Shown: in pieces, positions 40,643 through 50,492 of the stretch
Position numbering within the stretch: the first letter of the stretch is position 1
Layout of the letters: each line of letters starts with the position of its first letter
Position numbers and translations under genes: made by a program
The notes under the pieces: model-generated
What the model was told of the DNA's origin: nothing
The model's database searches: none
Seen by the model: the letters and a program-made list of their open reading frames with translations, nothing else
Assembly: GCF_018917865.1 (NCBI RefSeq)
Contig: NZ_JAHLPM010000001.1
Span: 1 to 64,000 of the forward strand
From: Tissierella simiarum
Lineage (GTDB): Bacteria > Bacillota > Clostridia > Tissierellales > Tissierellaceae
Length of the DNA stretch: 64,000 bases
Direction of reading: 5' to 3'

Positions 40643-42724
40643 TTAATAAGTTTCAAAATATCTTTCTACTCCTTTTATTATAGAATCTACTAGTTTGTTT
40701 TGATAATCACTGTTAGTTATAAGTTTTTCCTCATCAGGGTTAGTTAAAAATCCTATTTCTAGTAATACAGCTGGCATTTTAGTTTCTCTAAGTACTACCA
40801 AACCTGGTCTTTGAACAATTCCTCTATTTTTAGCACCAGTTCCTTTTGTCATTTCTTCCATCATAATTTTAGCTAGTGGATGGTCATCTTCTTCCTTCTT
40901 CTCGCTTTTTGCAGCAGGACAATATAAAACTTGGATTCCATCAATAGATTTATTGTCATTACTATTAGAATGAATACTTATAAATACATCTGCATAGTTA
41001 TCATTAGCTATTCTAGCTCTTTCATATAAGTCTACAAAGTCATCTGTATCTCTAATCATTAAAGTGTTATAACCTAAACTCGTTAACTTTTCATTTAATT
41101 TTAGAGAAACATTTAAGTTTATATCCTTCTCTTTATTTTTGTTAGGAGATACAGCTCCTGGATCTTTTCCTCCGTGACCAGCATCTATAACAATTAATCT
41201 ATCAGAAGATGTCACATTATCGTCTTTTTTCAGTGATATAGTAACTTTGTTATCTACTGGCTTAGAAAGTACTGAATAATCTATGCTTCTTCTAAACTTA
41301 ATCCTAACTTTAGTATCAGTTCCAACCTTTACAACTTCCATTTCATCAACTAATCCATCTTTAATTACGACTACTCCCTCTTTAAGATCTACACTAGAAC
41401 TAGGAATAGTTACTTCCATTTTCTTCTTTCCTGAGTCAAAATCTACAGAATAACTGGTTTCATTTAAATTATTTATAGTAACTATTCTGTTTTTTCCATC
41501 AGCGGTATAGTCTATACTTTCCCAAAAGTTCTTTTCAGGATATATAACTATTTTATCTTCATAAGTATCTATTTTGACATTTGGATCAGTCATGCCATCT
41601 TTTGCATCCAATACTATCCTAACAATTCTATCTTTAGCATTGTATAAGTTATCTGGCGTAAATTGAGATACTCTGACTCCTTTAACGAAACCTAAGTTAT
41701 AATCATAATTAAAGAAAGTTCCTCCTTCTAGAGATGAATCCATTAAGTCAATAACCAGCCTTTCTGGGTTCTTAAGTTTCACTACATTAATTTCTGGAGT
41801 CTTGGTTCCGCGTACTACTATAGCTTCTTTTCCGTCTATTAATTCTTTATCAACAGATTTTACTTTATTTACAAAGGATACTTCAATAGCCTTTCCATCA
41901 CTTGAAGGCACTGCATCAAATTCTATCTTCTTATTTACATTAATAGTAACTCTAGTTACGTTAGGATCATTGGATAACTGTAAATATTCAATAGTATTAA
42001 TGGTACCATCATTAACGGTAATACTTCCTTGTCCATTCCCTGTGTTCTTTAAATTTAACTTAGCATCTTTTATGTCTATTACTAATTTATAAGGATCTTG
42101 TAAAAAGGAAGTTTCAAAGTTCAAACTTTTATTGCCATTTATTATTACTTTGTTATTTTTTGTACTTCCTTTATCGATAGAAATATTGGTTATATCACCG
42201 ATTCCTTTATTCTCTTCAGGTTTATCTTGGCTATTTGAATTAATATAAGGAACTTTATTTATATCATCCCAGCCTACTTCATAGCCAAAAACTTCAGAAA
42301 TAAAAGCTAACGGTACCATAGTTTTTGAATCCTTATTAGAGAAAGTAACAAGTTTCGGTATAGAGTTTTTATCTAGTATCATAGTTTTGCCATTTACATA
42401 AACCATTGGACTGTCGATTGATAGTTTAATCTCTTTATCCTTATAGTTTACTGTGGCAGTTTTTGTCTTTTGATTCCAATCTACTTTAGCTCCATACTTC
42501 TCTGTTATAAATGTCAAAGGCACTAAAGTTCTATCAATGTAAATAAATGATGGGGTATTATACGTTACAGTTTGTCCATTCATGATTATTGGAACCTCTT
42601 TTACTGATAAGTTTTGACCATTGATGTTGACATTAATATTACCATTTTTACTAGCTGCGAATCCCGTTGAGTTAATTAATAGAAAAAACACCAAAAAGGA
42701 TAGGACAACTTTCCATTTCTTCAT
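40643..42724 (-). CDS. N-acetylmuramoyl-L-alanine amidase with copper-amine-oxidase-like and AMIN domains
   Basis: This 693-aa protein has a signal peptide (residues 1-24, ending GFAAS). A copper-amine-oxidase-like N-terminal domain follows (two repeats with TFITEKYGAKVDWNQKTKTA and AFISEVFGYEVGWDD), then two or more AMIN domains (about 185-480). The C-terminus is an Amidase_3 catalytic domain with VIDAGHGGKDPGAVSPNK, FISIHSNSN and AVLLEIGFLTNPDEE. It is secreted, cleaves the amide between muramic acid and the peptide stem, and is probably held to the wall by the AMIN domains. It has a single-gene transcript with two downstream terminators. Confidence 0.92.
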   Translation of the reverse strand: MKKWKVVLSFLVFFLLINSTGFAASKNGNINVNINGQNLSVKEVPIIMNGQTVTYNTPSFIYIDRTLVPLTFITEKYGAKVDWNQKTKTATVNYKDKEIKLSIDSPMVYVNGKTMILDKNSIPKLVTFSNKDSKTMVPLAFISEVFGYEVGWDDINKVPYINSNSQDKPEENKGIGDITNISIDKGSTKNNKVIINGNKSLNFETSFLQDPYKLVIDIKDAKLNLKNTGNGQGSITVNDGTINTIEYLQLSNDPNVTRVTINVNKKIEFDAVPSSDGKAIEVSFVNKVKSVDKELIDGKEAIVVRGTKTPEINVVKLKNPERLVIDLMDSSLEGGTFFNYDYNLGFVKGVRVSQFTPDNLYNAKDRIVRIVLDAKDGMTDPNVKIDTYEDKIVIYPEKNFWESIDYTADGKNRIVTINNLNETSYSVDFDSGKKKMEVTIPSSSVDLKEGVVVIKDGLVDEMEVVKVGTDTKVRIKFRRSIDYSVLSKPVDNKVTISLKKDDNVTSSDRLIVIDAGHGGKDPGAVSPNKNKEKDINLNVSLKLNEKLTSLGYNTLMIRDTDDFVDLYERARIANDNYADVFISIHSNSNDNKSIDGIQVLYCPAAKSEKKEEDDHPLAKIMMEEMTKGTGAKNRGIVQRPGLVVLRETKMPAVLLEIGFLTNPDEEKLITNSDYQNKLVDSIIKGVERYFETY

Positions 42725-42838
42725 TTACATTTCCCCTTTCTGCCCCTTTAATACTAAGTAAAGTCCGTCTATGTTATTTATATCATTAGGGGATTTATTA
42801 TGTCAACGAATTAAGGATTTTGTAACCATAATGTAATA

Positions 42839-43834
42839 TTATTCATTAAAAGATAAAGCTTTATATAACTCATCGCTAGTAGGCGGCTCGACTCTTATAT
42901 CCTTATTCTTTGTCTCTAAAATAATTCCATCTTCAATTATTTCACCTATTACTGTAGCTTTAATACCTTCTTTACCTAATATGTCTTGAAGAGATTCTAC
43001 CTTGTTTTCTTTTCCAATTATAAGCATACTGCCACTAGATATAAGCCTATACGGGTCTACATTTAAAATTTCACTTATTTCTTTAGTTACTTCCTTTATA
43101 GGAATCAAATCTTCGTAAATCTTGATTCCCTTATTCGTAGCTTTGGAAGCCTCCCAAACTGCTCCAAAAACACCACCTTCAGTAATATCATGCATATAAT
43201 TTACACCAATTTTACCGCAAAGAACTCCATCTTTTACTACACTAATCATATTGTCCATGGCTTTAGCTTCTTCTACCTTCTCTTTTCCTATTTTATCTAT
43301 TAATATATTTTCTAATTCTTTGGCAATTATGGAGGTTCCTTCTATACCTGCATATTTAGTAATCAATACCTTATCTCCTACCTTTATCTCCTTATAATCA
43401 GGAAGTCTTTCCTTTAGTTGCTTTCCTATAACTGTAGTGCTTATAACTACCCTATTTACTGCATCTGTTATCTCAGTATGTCCTCCTACTATTTCAACAT
43501 TTAATTCTTTAGCTGCCTGTCCTGCTTCTCTCATTATATTTTCTATATCTATTTCTGTAGCAGTAGGTGGTGCCATTATGGTCATTAAAACTGCTATAGG
43601 CTCAGCACCACTGCTAGCTACGTCATTACAAGATATATGTATGGCTAATTTCCCTACATCTTTAGTAGCACCAGTAATAGGATCTGTGCTCATTACGCAA
43701 ACTTCTTTTCCAAAATCTATAATAGCATTATCTTCACCAATAGCCGCCCTTACTAAAACTTCTTCTCTTTTATTCTTTATATTAGCAAAAACAATTTTTT
43801 CTAGAACATCATTAGGTAGCTTACCAATTTCCAC
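42839..43834 (-). CDS. AIR synthase/HypE-like ATP-binding protein
   Basis: This 331-aa protein has the PurM-like fold: RAAIGEDNAIIDFG, the STDPITG Asp, GKLAIHISCNDVASSGAEPI and MTIMAPPT, a Gly-rich AGIEGTSIIAKEL, and SSGSMLI near the end. It resembles HypE and the stand-alone AIR-synthase-related proteins of Clostridia. The C-terminal Cys of true HypE is missing (ends YKALSFNE), so hydrogenase cyanation is unlikely. It probably phosphorylates a small molecule. The substrate is unknown. Confidence 0.8.
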   Translation of the reverse strand: MEIGKLPNDVLEKIVFANIKNKREEVLVRAAIGEDNAIIDFGKEVCVMSTDPITGATKDVGKLAIHISCNDVASSGAEPIAVLMTIMAPPTATEIDIENIMREAGQAAKELNVEIVGGHTEITDAVNRVVISTTVIGKQLKERLPDYKEIKVGDKVLITKYAGIEGTSIIAKELENILIDKIGKEKVEEAKAMDNMISVVKDGVLCGKIGVNYMHDITEGGVFGAVWEASKATNKGIKIYEDLIPIKEVTKEISEILNVDPYRLISSGSMLIIGKENKVESLQDILGKEGIKATVIGEIIEDGIILETKNKDIRVEPPTSDELYKALSFNE

Positions 43835-44005
43835 AGTCTATTCCTCCTTAAATATTCCAAATAGTTCATGTAAATCTATTGTACCAAATGTATAACACTT
43901 TTCATACACTTTAAGTACACTTTTAAAACACTTTTTGATAATATTTAAATGTATTCTGGTTAAACTACTATTACCATTATGGACTAAAGGAGGTATCACC
44001 TGTTG

Positions 44006-44143
44006 ATGATAGCTTGCTCTGAAAAATGTGTATATGAAGAAGATGGTTTATGTACTCTTAAGCATGTAACTACTCCTTCTAGTACTCCTCTAAAAGATTG
44101 TCCTTATTTTACGGAAAAAAATAAAAAAAAAGATGGGGATTAG
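44006..44143 (+). CDS. Small Cys4 protein of clostridial type
   Basis: An AAAGGAGG site (43987-43994) precedes ATG 44006; a TTG at 44003 is the alternative start. The 45 residues are MIACSEKCVYEEDGLCTLKH then VTTPSSTPLKDCPYFTEKNK. The four cysteines follow C-x3-C-x7-C-x15-C, as in the small clostridial proteins sometimes mislabelled as hydroxymyristoyl-ACP dehydratase. It is probably a zinc or Fe-S binder of unknown function. Its 3' end lies inside the terminator of the opposite gatCAB operon. Confidence 0.7.
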   Translation: MIACSEKCVYEEDGLCTLKHVTTPSSTPLKDCPYFTEKNKKKDGD

Positions 44144-44155
44144 TATTCCCCATCT
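44122..44155 (-). terminator. Terminator of the gatCAB operon
   Basis: The AGATGGGGA/TCCCCATCT stem is followed by nine T on the minus strand. It overlaps the last codons and stop of the convergent small Cys4 gene. Confidence 0.88.
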
Positions 44156-44199
44156 AATTGAAATTTAAATATTTAAAAATAATATAATTGTAATTGTTA

Positions 44200-45630
44200 C
44201 TACCTTTCATTTATCATATCTACAACCATTTTATTTACAATTTGAGGATTAGCTTTACCTTTTGTAGCTTTCATTGTTTGCCCTACAATAAATCCTAAAG
44301 CTCTATCCTTACCGTTTTTATAGTCAATAATAGATTGTTCATTTTCAGATAATATCTTCTCTATTATTTCCTTAAGTTCTCCCTCGTCACTTATTTGAAT
44401 TAATCCTTGTTCTTTTACTATAGTTTCAGGATTTTTTCCTGTATCAAACATTTCCTTTAATACTTTTTTACCAGTATTATTATTGATTTTTCCTTCTTTA
44501 ACTAAAGAAATTAAATCTGATAAATCTTTAGGTCCAAATTTAAGATCTTCTATTTCTAATTCTTCATCCTTCAATCTTCTCAAAACATCTCCCATAATCC
44601 AGTTACTAACTAGCTTTGAATCATTACAATGTTTTATAGTTTCTTCAAAAAATAAGGATACTTCCTTAGATTGAGTCAATACACCTGCATCATATTCAGG
44701 AAGATCATATTCCTTCATAAATCTTTCTTTTTTATCATGAGGTAATTCTGGCAAGCTTCTCCTTATTTCCTCAATCCACTCTTCTTCTATTTCAATAGTC
44801 GCTATATCAGATTCAGGAAAATATCTGTAATCAGATACTTCTCCTTTTTGTCTCATAGAGATAGTTTCGTTCTTTACCTCATCCCATCTTCTAGTTTCTT
44901 TAATTGTATTCTTACCTTCTTTTAAAAGAGCTATATGCCTTTTTTCTTCATATTCCATAGCTTTTACTGCTGCTCTAAAGGAGTTCAAATTTTTAAGTTC
45001 ACTTATCTTAGTCTTTGCTCCTGTTTCTGTATCTACCACATTTATATTAACATCACATCGTAAAGATCCTTCTTCCATTTTACAGTCAGATACTTCTATA
45101 TATTTTAACGTAGCTCTAAGTTTTTCTAAAAATAGTCTAGCTTCTTCAGGTGTATTCATTTCTGGCTCTGTTACTATTTCTATTAGAGGTACACCAGATC
45201 TATTATAATCTAAAAGCGTATCTCCATCTTCTGTATGAGTAGATTTTCCCGTATCTTCTTCTATGTGAATTCTGCGAAGATGTACCTTTTTAGTCCCTTC
45301 TTCTAACTCTATCTCTACATATCCTCCATCACATAAAGGTATATCATCTTGACTTATTTGAAATCCTTTTACTAAATCCGGATAAAAGTAGTTTTTTCTA
45401 TCCATTTTCGTTTTTGTAGCAATATCACAATTAAAAGCTATACCTGCTTTTATACCAAATTCCACACCTTGTTTATTGAGTACTGGTAATGTACCTGGAA
45501 GTCCTATACATACTGGACAGCAGTGAGTATTTGCTTCTCCCCCAAAGGCATTGGTACAACCGCAAAACATTTTGGTTTTAGTCATTAACTCTGTATGAAT
45601 TTCTAATCCAATTATAGTTTTATATGCCAT
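44200..45630 (-). CDS. gatB: Asp-tRNA(Asn)/Glu-tRNA(Gln) amidotransferase subunit B
   Basis: This 476-aa protein starts at ATG 45630 (MAYKTIIGLEIHTELMTKTK) behind AAGGTG; the longer frame inside gatA is rejected. Landmarks are CGCTNAFGGEANTHCCPVC (zinc Cys), the GFQISQ and DYNRSGVPLIEIVTEPE kinase-like core, and the C-terminal YqeY-like tail domain ending GQTMKATKGKANPQIVNKMV. It activates mischarged tRNA for amidation. It overlaps gatA by 11 bp. Confidence 0.95.
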   Translation of the reverse strand: MAYKTIIGLEIHTELMTKTKMFCGCTNAFGGEANTHCCPVCIGLPGTLPVLNKQGVEFGIKAGIAFNCDIATKTKMDRKNYFYPDLVKGFQISQDDIPLCDGGYVEIELEEGTKKVHLRRIHIEEDTGKSTHTEDGDTLLDYNRSGVPLIEIVTEPEMNTPEEARLFLEKLRATLKYIEVSDCKMEEGSLRCDVNINVVDTETGAKTKISELKNLNSFRAAVKAMEYEEKRHIALLKEGKNTIKETRRWDEVKNETISMRQKGEVSDYRYFPESDIATIEIEEEWIEEIRRSLPELPHDKKERFMKEYDLPEYDAGVLTQSKEVSLFFEETIKHCNDSKLVSNWIMGDVLRRLKDEELEIEDLKFGPKDLSDLISLVKEGKINNNTGKKVLKEMFDTGKNPETIVKEQGLIQISDEGELKEIIEKILSENEQSIIDYKNGKDRALGFIVGQTMKATKGKANPQIVNKMVVDMINER

Positions 45631-47074
45631 TTGATTCACCTTCCCTTTCAAAGGCATAGGCAGCCTTAAGTATATTCATTTCTTTAAATCTATCTCCAAT
45701 TATTTGTAATCCTACAGGTAAACCTTCTACCATTCCACAAGGCATAGATAAAGCACAAATACCTGCTAAGTTTACAGATACAGTCATTAAATCAGACATA
45801 TACATAGCAAGCGGATCTTCTATTTTTTCTCCTAGTTTGAAAGGAAGAGTAGGTACTGTTGGAGAAAGAATTATATCATATTTTTTAAATGCTTCATCAA
45901 AGTCTTTCTTTATAAGAGTTCTAACTCTTTGAGCTTTCTTATAGTAAGCATCATGGTATCCACTACTTAAAGCATATGTTCCCAACATAATTCTACGCTT
46001 AACTTCTTCACCGAATCCTTCAGATCTCGTATTTATATAAATCTCATCTAAAGATGAATAGTCTTTACTTCTATAACCATATCTAATACCATCAAATCTT
46101 GCTAAATTAGAGCTAATCTCTGAAGTAGCAATTATATAATAAGTTGGAAGTCCGTATTCAGCATAAGGCAAAGATATTTCTTCCACTTCTCCTCCTAGTT
46201 TTTCAAAGACTTTAACAGCCTTTAATACTTCTTCCTTAACTCTTTTATCCATATCTATATTAAAATATTCTTTTGGTAACCCTATCCTCATTCCTTTTAT
46301 ATCTTCTGCTAATTTAGTTAAATAATCAGTATCTTCTACTTTCATGGAAGTAGAGTCCTTTATGTCATAACCAGCAATACCACTAAGCATCAAAGCAGCA
46401 TCTGCTACATCTCTACCAAATACCCCAACTTGATCTAAGGAATTAGCCATAGGAATAACTCCATATCTAGATACTAATCCATAAGTAGGCTTAATTCCTA
46501 CAAGACCACAAAAACTTGCTGGTTCTCTAACAGAACCGCCTGTTTCTGAGCCTAAAGAAAGAGCTACTTCACCAGCCTTAACTGCTGCTGCAGATCCACC
46601 TGATGAACCTCCAGGAACTCTTTCTAAATCTATAGGATTTTTAGTTGATCCAAAATAGGAAGTCTCAGTAGATGAACCCATAGCAAATTCATCCATGTTG
46701 GTTTTTCCTAAAATTATTCCGTCTTTACCTTTGATTTTTTCTATTACCGCAGCATCATAGGGAGGGATAAAATTTTCTAATATCTTTGATCCACAAGTAG
46801 TTTTTATATTTCTTGTAACTATATTATCCTTTATACCAATAGGTATTCCTGCTAAGGAACCTATGGATTCTCCATCTTTAATTTTTCTGTCTATTTCATC
46901 AGCTTGTTTCAATGCTTCTTCTCTAGTTAAAGTAATAAAAGCATTTATATCACCATCTACTTCATCTATCTTCTTTATATGAGCTTCTATTATTTCTTTA
47001 CTGGAAATTTCCTTATCTATTAATTTCTTTCTCATTTCTCTTGCCGAAAGTTTTGTTATCTCCACAATTTTCAC
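45620..47074 (-). CDS. gatA: Asp-tRNA(Asn)/Glu-tRNA(Gln) amidotransferase subunit A
   Basis: This 484-aa amidase-signature protein has the catalytic Lys in GIPIGIKDNI, cis-Ser and Ser nucleophile in GGSSGGSAAAVKAGEVALSL and GSVREPASFCGLVG. It releases ammonia from glutamine for transfer to the tRNA-bound substrate on GatB. It lies 4 bp after gatC. Confidence 0.96.
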   Translation of the reverse strand: MKIVEITKLSAREMRKKLIDKEISSKEIIEAHIKKIDEVDGDINAFITLTREEALKQADEIDRKIKDGESIGSLAGIPIGIKDNIVTRNIKTTCGSKILENFIPPYDAAVIEKIKGKDGIILGKTNMDEFAMGSSTETSYFGSTKNPIDLERVPGGSSGGSAAAVKAGEVALSLGSETGGSVREPASFCGLVGIKPTYGLVSRYGVIPMANSLDQVGVFGRDVADAALMLSGIAGYDIKDSTSMKVEDTDYLTKLAEDIKGMRIGLPKEYFNIDMDKRVKEEVLKAVKVFEKLGGEVEEISLPYAEYGLPTYYIIATSEISSNLARFDGIRYGYRSKDYSSLDEIYINTRSEGFGEEVKRRIMLGTYALSSGYHDAYYKKAQRVRTLIKKDFDEAFKKYDIILSPTVPTLPFKLGEKIEDPLAMYMSDLMTVSVNLAGICALSMPCGMVEGLPVGLQIIGDRFKEMNILKAAYAFEREGESNGI

Positions 47075-47078
47075 CTCA

Positions 47079-47363
47079 CTAATCTAATACTTTAGGTAAC
47101 TTAAAGTATCCATATTGTTTATCTGGTGCATTTTTTAATACATCTTCTCTGCTTAATCCTTCAACTACTTCATCTTCTCTTAAAAGTTGAATCTGTTCAT
47201 TTACTTGATAAGTTGGCTCTACATTTTCTGTATCCACTTCTTGTAATTTTTCCACATAGGTTAATACATGGGAAAATTTATTCGTAAAGTCTTCTAGTTC
47301 TTCTTCGGAAAATTTTAGCTTTGCTAAACTAGCTATATGTTTCACATCTTCTTTAGATATCAT
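47079..47363 (-). CDS. gatC: Asp-tRNA(Asn)/Glu-tRNA(Gln) amidotransferase subunit C
   Basis: This 94-aa protein has SKEDVKHIASLAKLKFSEEE and a C-terminal LREDEVVEGLSREDVLKNAP, the usual GatC pattern. It holds GatA and GatB together. It is first gene of the operon, and the start follows GGAGGAAAAAGG. Confidence 0.95.
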   Translation of the reverse strand: MISKEDVKHIASLAKLKFSEEELEDFTNKFSHVLTYVEKLQEVDTENVEPTYQVNEQIQLLREDEVVEGLSREDVLKNAPDKQYGYFKLPKVLD

Positions 47364-47425
47364 CCTTTTTCCTCCTCAATCTAACCATTTCCTATATATT
47401 TTACCATCTTATATAGATAAAAATC

Positions 47426-47455
47426 AAATAGTAGGATAATTTTATCCTACTATTT
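47426..47455 (-). terminator. Terminator of the SAM-hydrolase-family gene
   Basis: The 13-bp stem AAATAGTAGGATA/TATCCTACTATTT has a T-rich tail on the minus strand. Confidence 0.8.
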
Positions 47456-47466
47456 AATAAAGAGTT

Positions 47467-48417
47467 CTATTTTACTATTTTAGTCACTTTTATAGTCCAA
47501 TCTGGCCCTGAAGTTACTTTATATGTATCAGCAAAACTATCCATGTTTAAAGCTACAGATACATTCAATAAACTGTTTAAATATAATAATGGTTTCCCAT
47601 CTTCTACATCCCCAAAGCTATTGGCATAAGGTACTTTTTCATTATAAATTAATTTATCCTTATTATAAATTTCTACTTGAAAAACTTCTCCAACCTTAGG
47701 ATTTAGTTTTTCAAACAATTCATCGGAAATATTAGACCATATGTTTCCATATTGTATGTCTAATATTGGTATATTTCCTGAAACTGTATTGCCTTTTAGC
47801 TCTGGTTTTTGATAGGAAATCTTTACTACTTCATTTTTTAATTTAGGTCCTACATCTTCATACTTTAAATTTCCAGAAGCAAGTCTTGCTCCTACATATG
47901 CAAATATATCTCTTCCATGGAAAGTATAAGATTTACTTGAACCTTCCAATCTATTTTTACTTTCATCAATTCTACGTACTTCTTCTATTCCCATATCTTC
48001 AGCTATTAAGGTAAATAGTCCATTATCTGGTCCTACAAAATAGTGTCCCGTTTTAGTTTTTAGTACTATTGAATTTCTATCTGTTCCTACACCTGGATCT
48101 ACTACATTCACAAAAACTGTTCCCTTTGGCCAATAACTAGCTGTTTGTTTTAACCTATAAGCCCCTTCCCATATATCATAACTAGTAATATCATGGCTTA
48201 AATCAAACATTCTTAAATCTTTATCTACACCAAAGGCAACACCTTTCATGGCAGATACTGCTCCATCCTTAAGTCCAAAGTCTGTCATAAATACTAGAGC
48301 TGATTTACCATCTAAATAACTTTCTGCTTTCTGTTCTTTTGCTAATGCTGTAGTAGTTATTGAAAATACCATAATAATTGTTAGCAAAAGACTTAATCTT
48401 TTAGTTTTCTTAAACAT
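47467..48417 (-). CDS. Exported S-adenosyl-L-methionine hydroxide adenosyltransferase family protein (DUF62)
   Basis: In this 316-aa protein residues 1-26 are a clear signal peptide (KRLSLLLTIIMVFSITTTALA). The catalytic N-domain has FMTDFGLKDGAVSAMKGV, FDLSHDITSYDIWEGAYRL, VNVVDPGVGTDR and FVGPDNGLFTLIAE, which hold the Asp and Arg residues of the fluorinase/SAM-hydrolase fold. The C-domain is a beta barrel with NSFGDVEDGKPLLYLNS. Family members split SAM to adenosine and methionine. Export is odd because SAM is intracellular, so the outside substrate may differ. Confidence 0.85.
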   Translation of the reverse strand: MFKKTKRLSLLLTIIMVFSITTTALAKEQKAESYLDGKSALVFMTDFGLKDGAVSAMKGVAFGVDKDLRMFDLSHDITSYDIWEGAYRLKQTASYWPKGTVFVNVVDPGVGTDRNSIVLKTKTGHYFVGPDNGLFTLIAEDMGIEEVRRIDESKNRLEGSSKSYTFHGRDIFAYVGARLASGNLKYEDVGPKLKNEVVKISYQKPELKGNTVSGNIPILDIQYGNIWSNISDELFEKLNPKVGEVFQVEIYNKDKLIYNEKVPYANSFGDVEDGKPLLYLNSLLNVSVALNMDSFADTYKVTSGPDWTIKVTKIVK

Positions 48418-48501
48418 GATATTCCTCCTTCAAATTATATAATTGTTATCTAATTAACTATTATATAATATTTTTCTGAATATTGGAAGAATGTAGAAAT
48501 A

Positions 48502-50490
48502 CTAACTATTCAATATTTCCAATAATTTTTCTTCATCTATGATTTCTATTTCTAATTCAACTGCCTTTTCATATTTAGAACCTGGATTTTCTCCTACAAT
48601 TACATAATCCGTCTTCTTGCTTACAGAACCTGAAACCTTACCGCCCATACTTTCAATTCTATCCTTTATTTCATTTCTAGTTAAGCCCTCCATAGTTCCT
48701 GTTATAACTACTGTTTTTCCCGTAAAAAAAGATTCTTTAATTTCTATCTCTTCATAATGGGGCCTTACGCCTTCCCAAATAAGTTTATCTATTCCTGCTA
48801 AAATTCTTTCATCATGGAAAAATTCTAAAATACTATTTGCAATAATATCTCCTACTTCTGGCACTTGTAATAGTTCTTCAAAGGTAGCTTTTTTTATGTT
48901 ATCTAGAGATTTAAAATGATTTGCTAAATCTGTTGCCGTTTTTATTCCCACATTATTTATGCCTAGAGCATAAATAAATGATGCTAAAGTTGTATCCTTA
49001 CTTTTCTCTATAGCTTCAAGTAGGTTGTTAGTTTTTTTATCTTTAAAACCTTCTAAATTTATAAGATCTTCATATTTTATTTCATAGATTTCAGGAATAT
49101 CCGTTAAATTTAGTTCTTCTAATAATTTCTCTGCTGTTTTTTCATTAAAGCCTTCAATGTTCATAGCGTCTCTACTAGCAAAATGAACCATTCTAGATAC
49201 CAATTGTGGTTTACAAGTTAATGAGTTAGGACAAAATATATGAACTCCATTTTGAATTAACTCGCTTTCACAAGCAGGACAATAAACAGGTTTTTCAATA
49301 GGATAAGTTTCCTCTTCTGTTTCCATAATTCCCATAATTTCTGGTATTACATCATTAGACCTTCTTATTAGAACCCTTGAATTTAGACGCACTCCTTTTC
49401 TTTCAATATCATCACAATTATTTAAAGTTGCCCTTTTCACAGTAACTCCACCTATTTCTACAGGCTCTAAAAGAGCGGTTGGTGTAACCTTACCAGTCCT
49501 GCCTACATTCCATTCTACAGACAGTAGCTTTGTAGTAGTTTCTTCTGCTTCAAATTTATAGGCAATAGCCCATCTTGGAAACCTATTAGTGTAACCTAAA
49601 ACTTCCCTAGTCCTAATATCATCAATTTTAATAACTAATCCATCTGTTAAAAAGTCTAAGTCGTGTCTATCTTCCTTTACTCTTTCAATTTCTTGAATAA
49701 CTTCTTCAATAGAATGACAGACTTTAACATAAGGAGAAACAGGTAATCTATTTTCTCTTAAAAATTCTAAGGTTCCCCTATGATTATTAAATGTTTTACC
49801 TTCAATATATCCTATATTATAAAAGAAAGCCGATAATTTTCTCTCAGCAGTAACCTTAGGATCTAGATTTCTTAAGGCCCCTGCTGCTGCATTTCTTGCA
49901 TTTTTCAAAGGTTCTAAAGCAGTCCTATTATATTCTTCGAGAACAGATAAAGGCATTAATCCTTCTCCTTGAACTTCCATAGTTCCTTTAAAATCAATTT
50001 TTAAAGGAATAGACTTTATTGTTTTAATCTGACTTAAAATTGCTTCCCCGATAGTGCCATTTCCTCTTGTAGCACCCTGAACAAGTTCTCCATCTTTATA
50101 GGTTAAATTTATTGTAAGTCCATCAAATTTATATTCTACAATATAAGTAGGCTGAGGAAGTTTATCTTCATTTTCATTGTTATATTCTCCAATTATTTTC
50201 CTTACTCTAGTATCCCAATTTATAAGCTGACCTTCATTTTGACTTTTATCCAAACTCCAAAGCTTGCCTAGATGAACATGCTTTTGAAATCTATCTAAAA
50301 TATGCCCACCAACTCTTTGAGTTGGTGAATAAGAATAGATAATTCCAGTTTCTTTTTCTAAGTTAACCAACTCATCATACAGTTTGTCATATTCCTTATC
50401 GCTTACTTTCGGTTCATCTAAAGTATAGTAATGATAGTTCAAATCTTCAATTATATTTATTAATTCCTTAATTCTATTTTTTTTATTCAT
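48502..50490 (-). CDS. ligA: NAD-dependent DNA ligase
   Basis: This 662-aa LigA is complete: an Ia domain with YHYYTLDEPKVSDKEYDKLY, an adenylation lysine in VEYKFDGLTI, an OB fold with GRTGKVTPTALLEPVEIGGV, a four-Cys zinc finger (CPACESEL...FCPNSLTC), helix-hairpin-helix repeats, and a C-terminal BRCT domain (GKTVVITGTMEGLTRNEIKD). It joins Okazaki fragments and repair nicks. It follows pcrA by 2 bp, the usual clostridial pairing. Confidence 0.96.
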   Translation of the reverse strand: MNKKNRIKELINIIEDLNYHYYTLDEPKVSDKEYDKLYDELVNLEKETGIIYSYSPTQRVGGHILDRFQKHVHLGKLWSLDKSQNEGQLINWDTRVRKIIGEYNNENEDKLPQPTYIVEYKFDGLTINLTYKDGELVQGATRGNGTIGEAILSQIKTIKSIPLKIDFKGTMEVQGEGLMPLSVLEEYNRTALEPLKNARNAAAGALRNLDPKVTAERKLSAFFYNIGYIEGKTFNNHRGTLEFLRENRLPVSPYVKVCHSIEEVIQEIERVKEDRHDLDFLTDGLVIKIDDIRTREVLGYTNRFPRWAIAYKFEAEETTTKLLSVEWNVGRTGKVTPTALLEPVEIGGVTVKRATLNNCDDIERKGVRLNSRVLIRRSNDVIPEIMGIMETEEETYPIEKPVYCPACESELIQNGVHIFCPNSLTCKPQLVSRMVHFASRDAMNIEGFNEKTAEKLLEELNLTDIPEIYEIKYEDLINLEGFKDKKTNNLLEAIEKSKDTTLASFIYALGINNVGIKTATDLANHFKSLDNIKKATFEELLQVPEVGDIIANSILEFFHDERILAGIDKLIWEGVRPHYEEIEIKESFFTGKTVVITGTMEGLTRNEIKDRIESMGGKVSGSVSKKTDYVIVGENPGSKYEKAVELEIEIIDEEKLLEILNS

Positions 50491-50492
50491 GG

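Noticed and set aside
42839-43834. HypE hydrogenase maturation protein
   Set aside because: The C-terminal cysteine needed for cyanation is missing, and no other hyp or hydrogenase gene is nearby.
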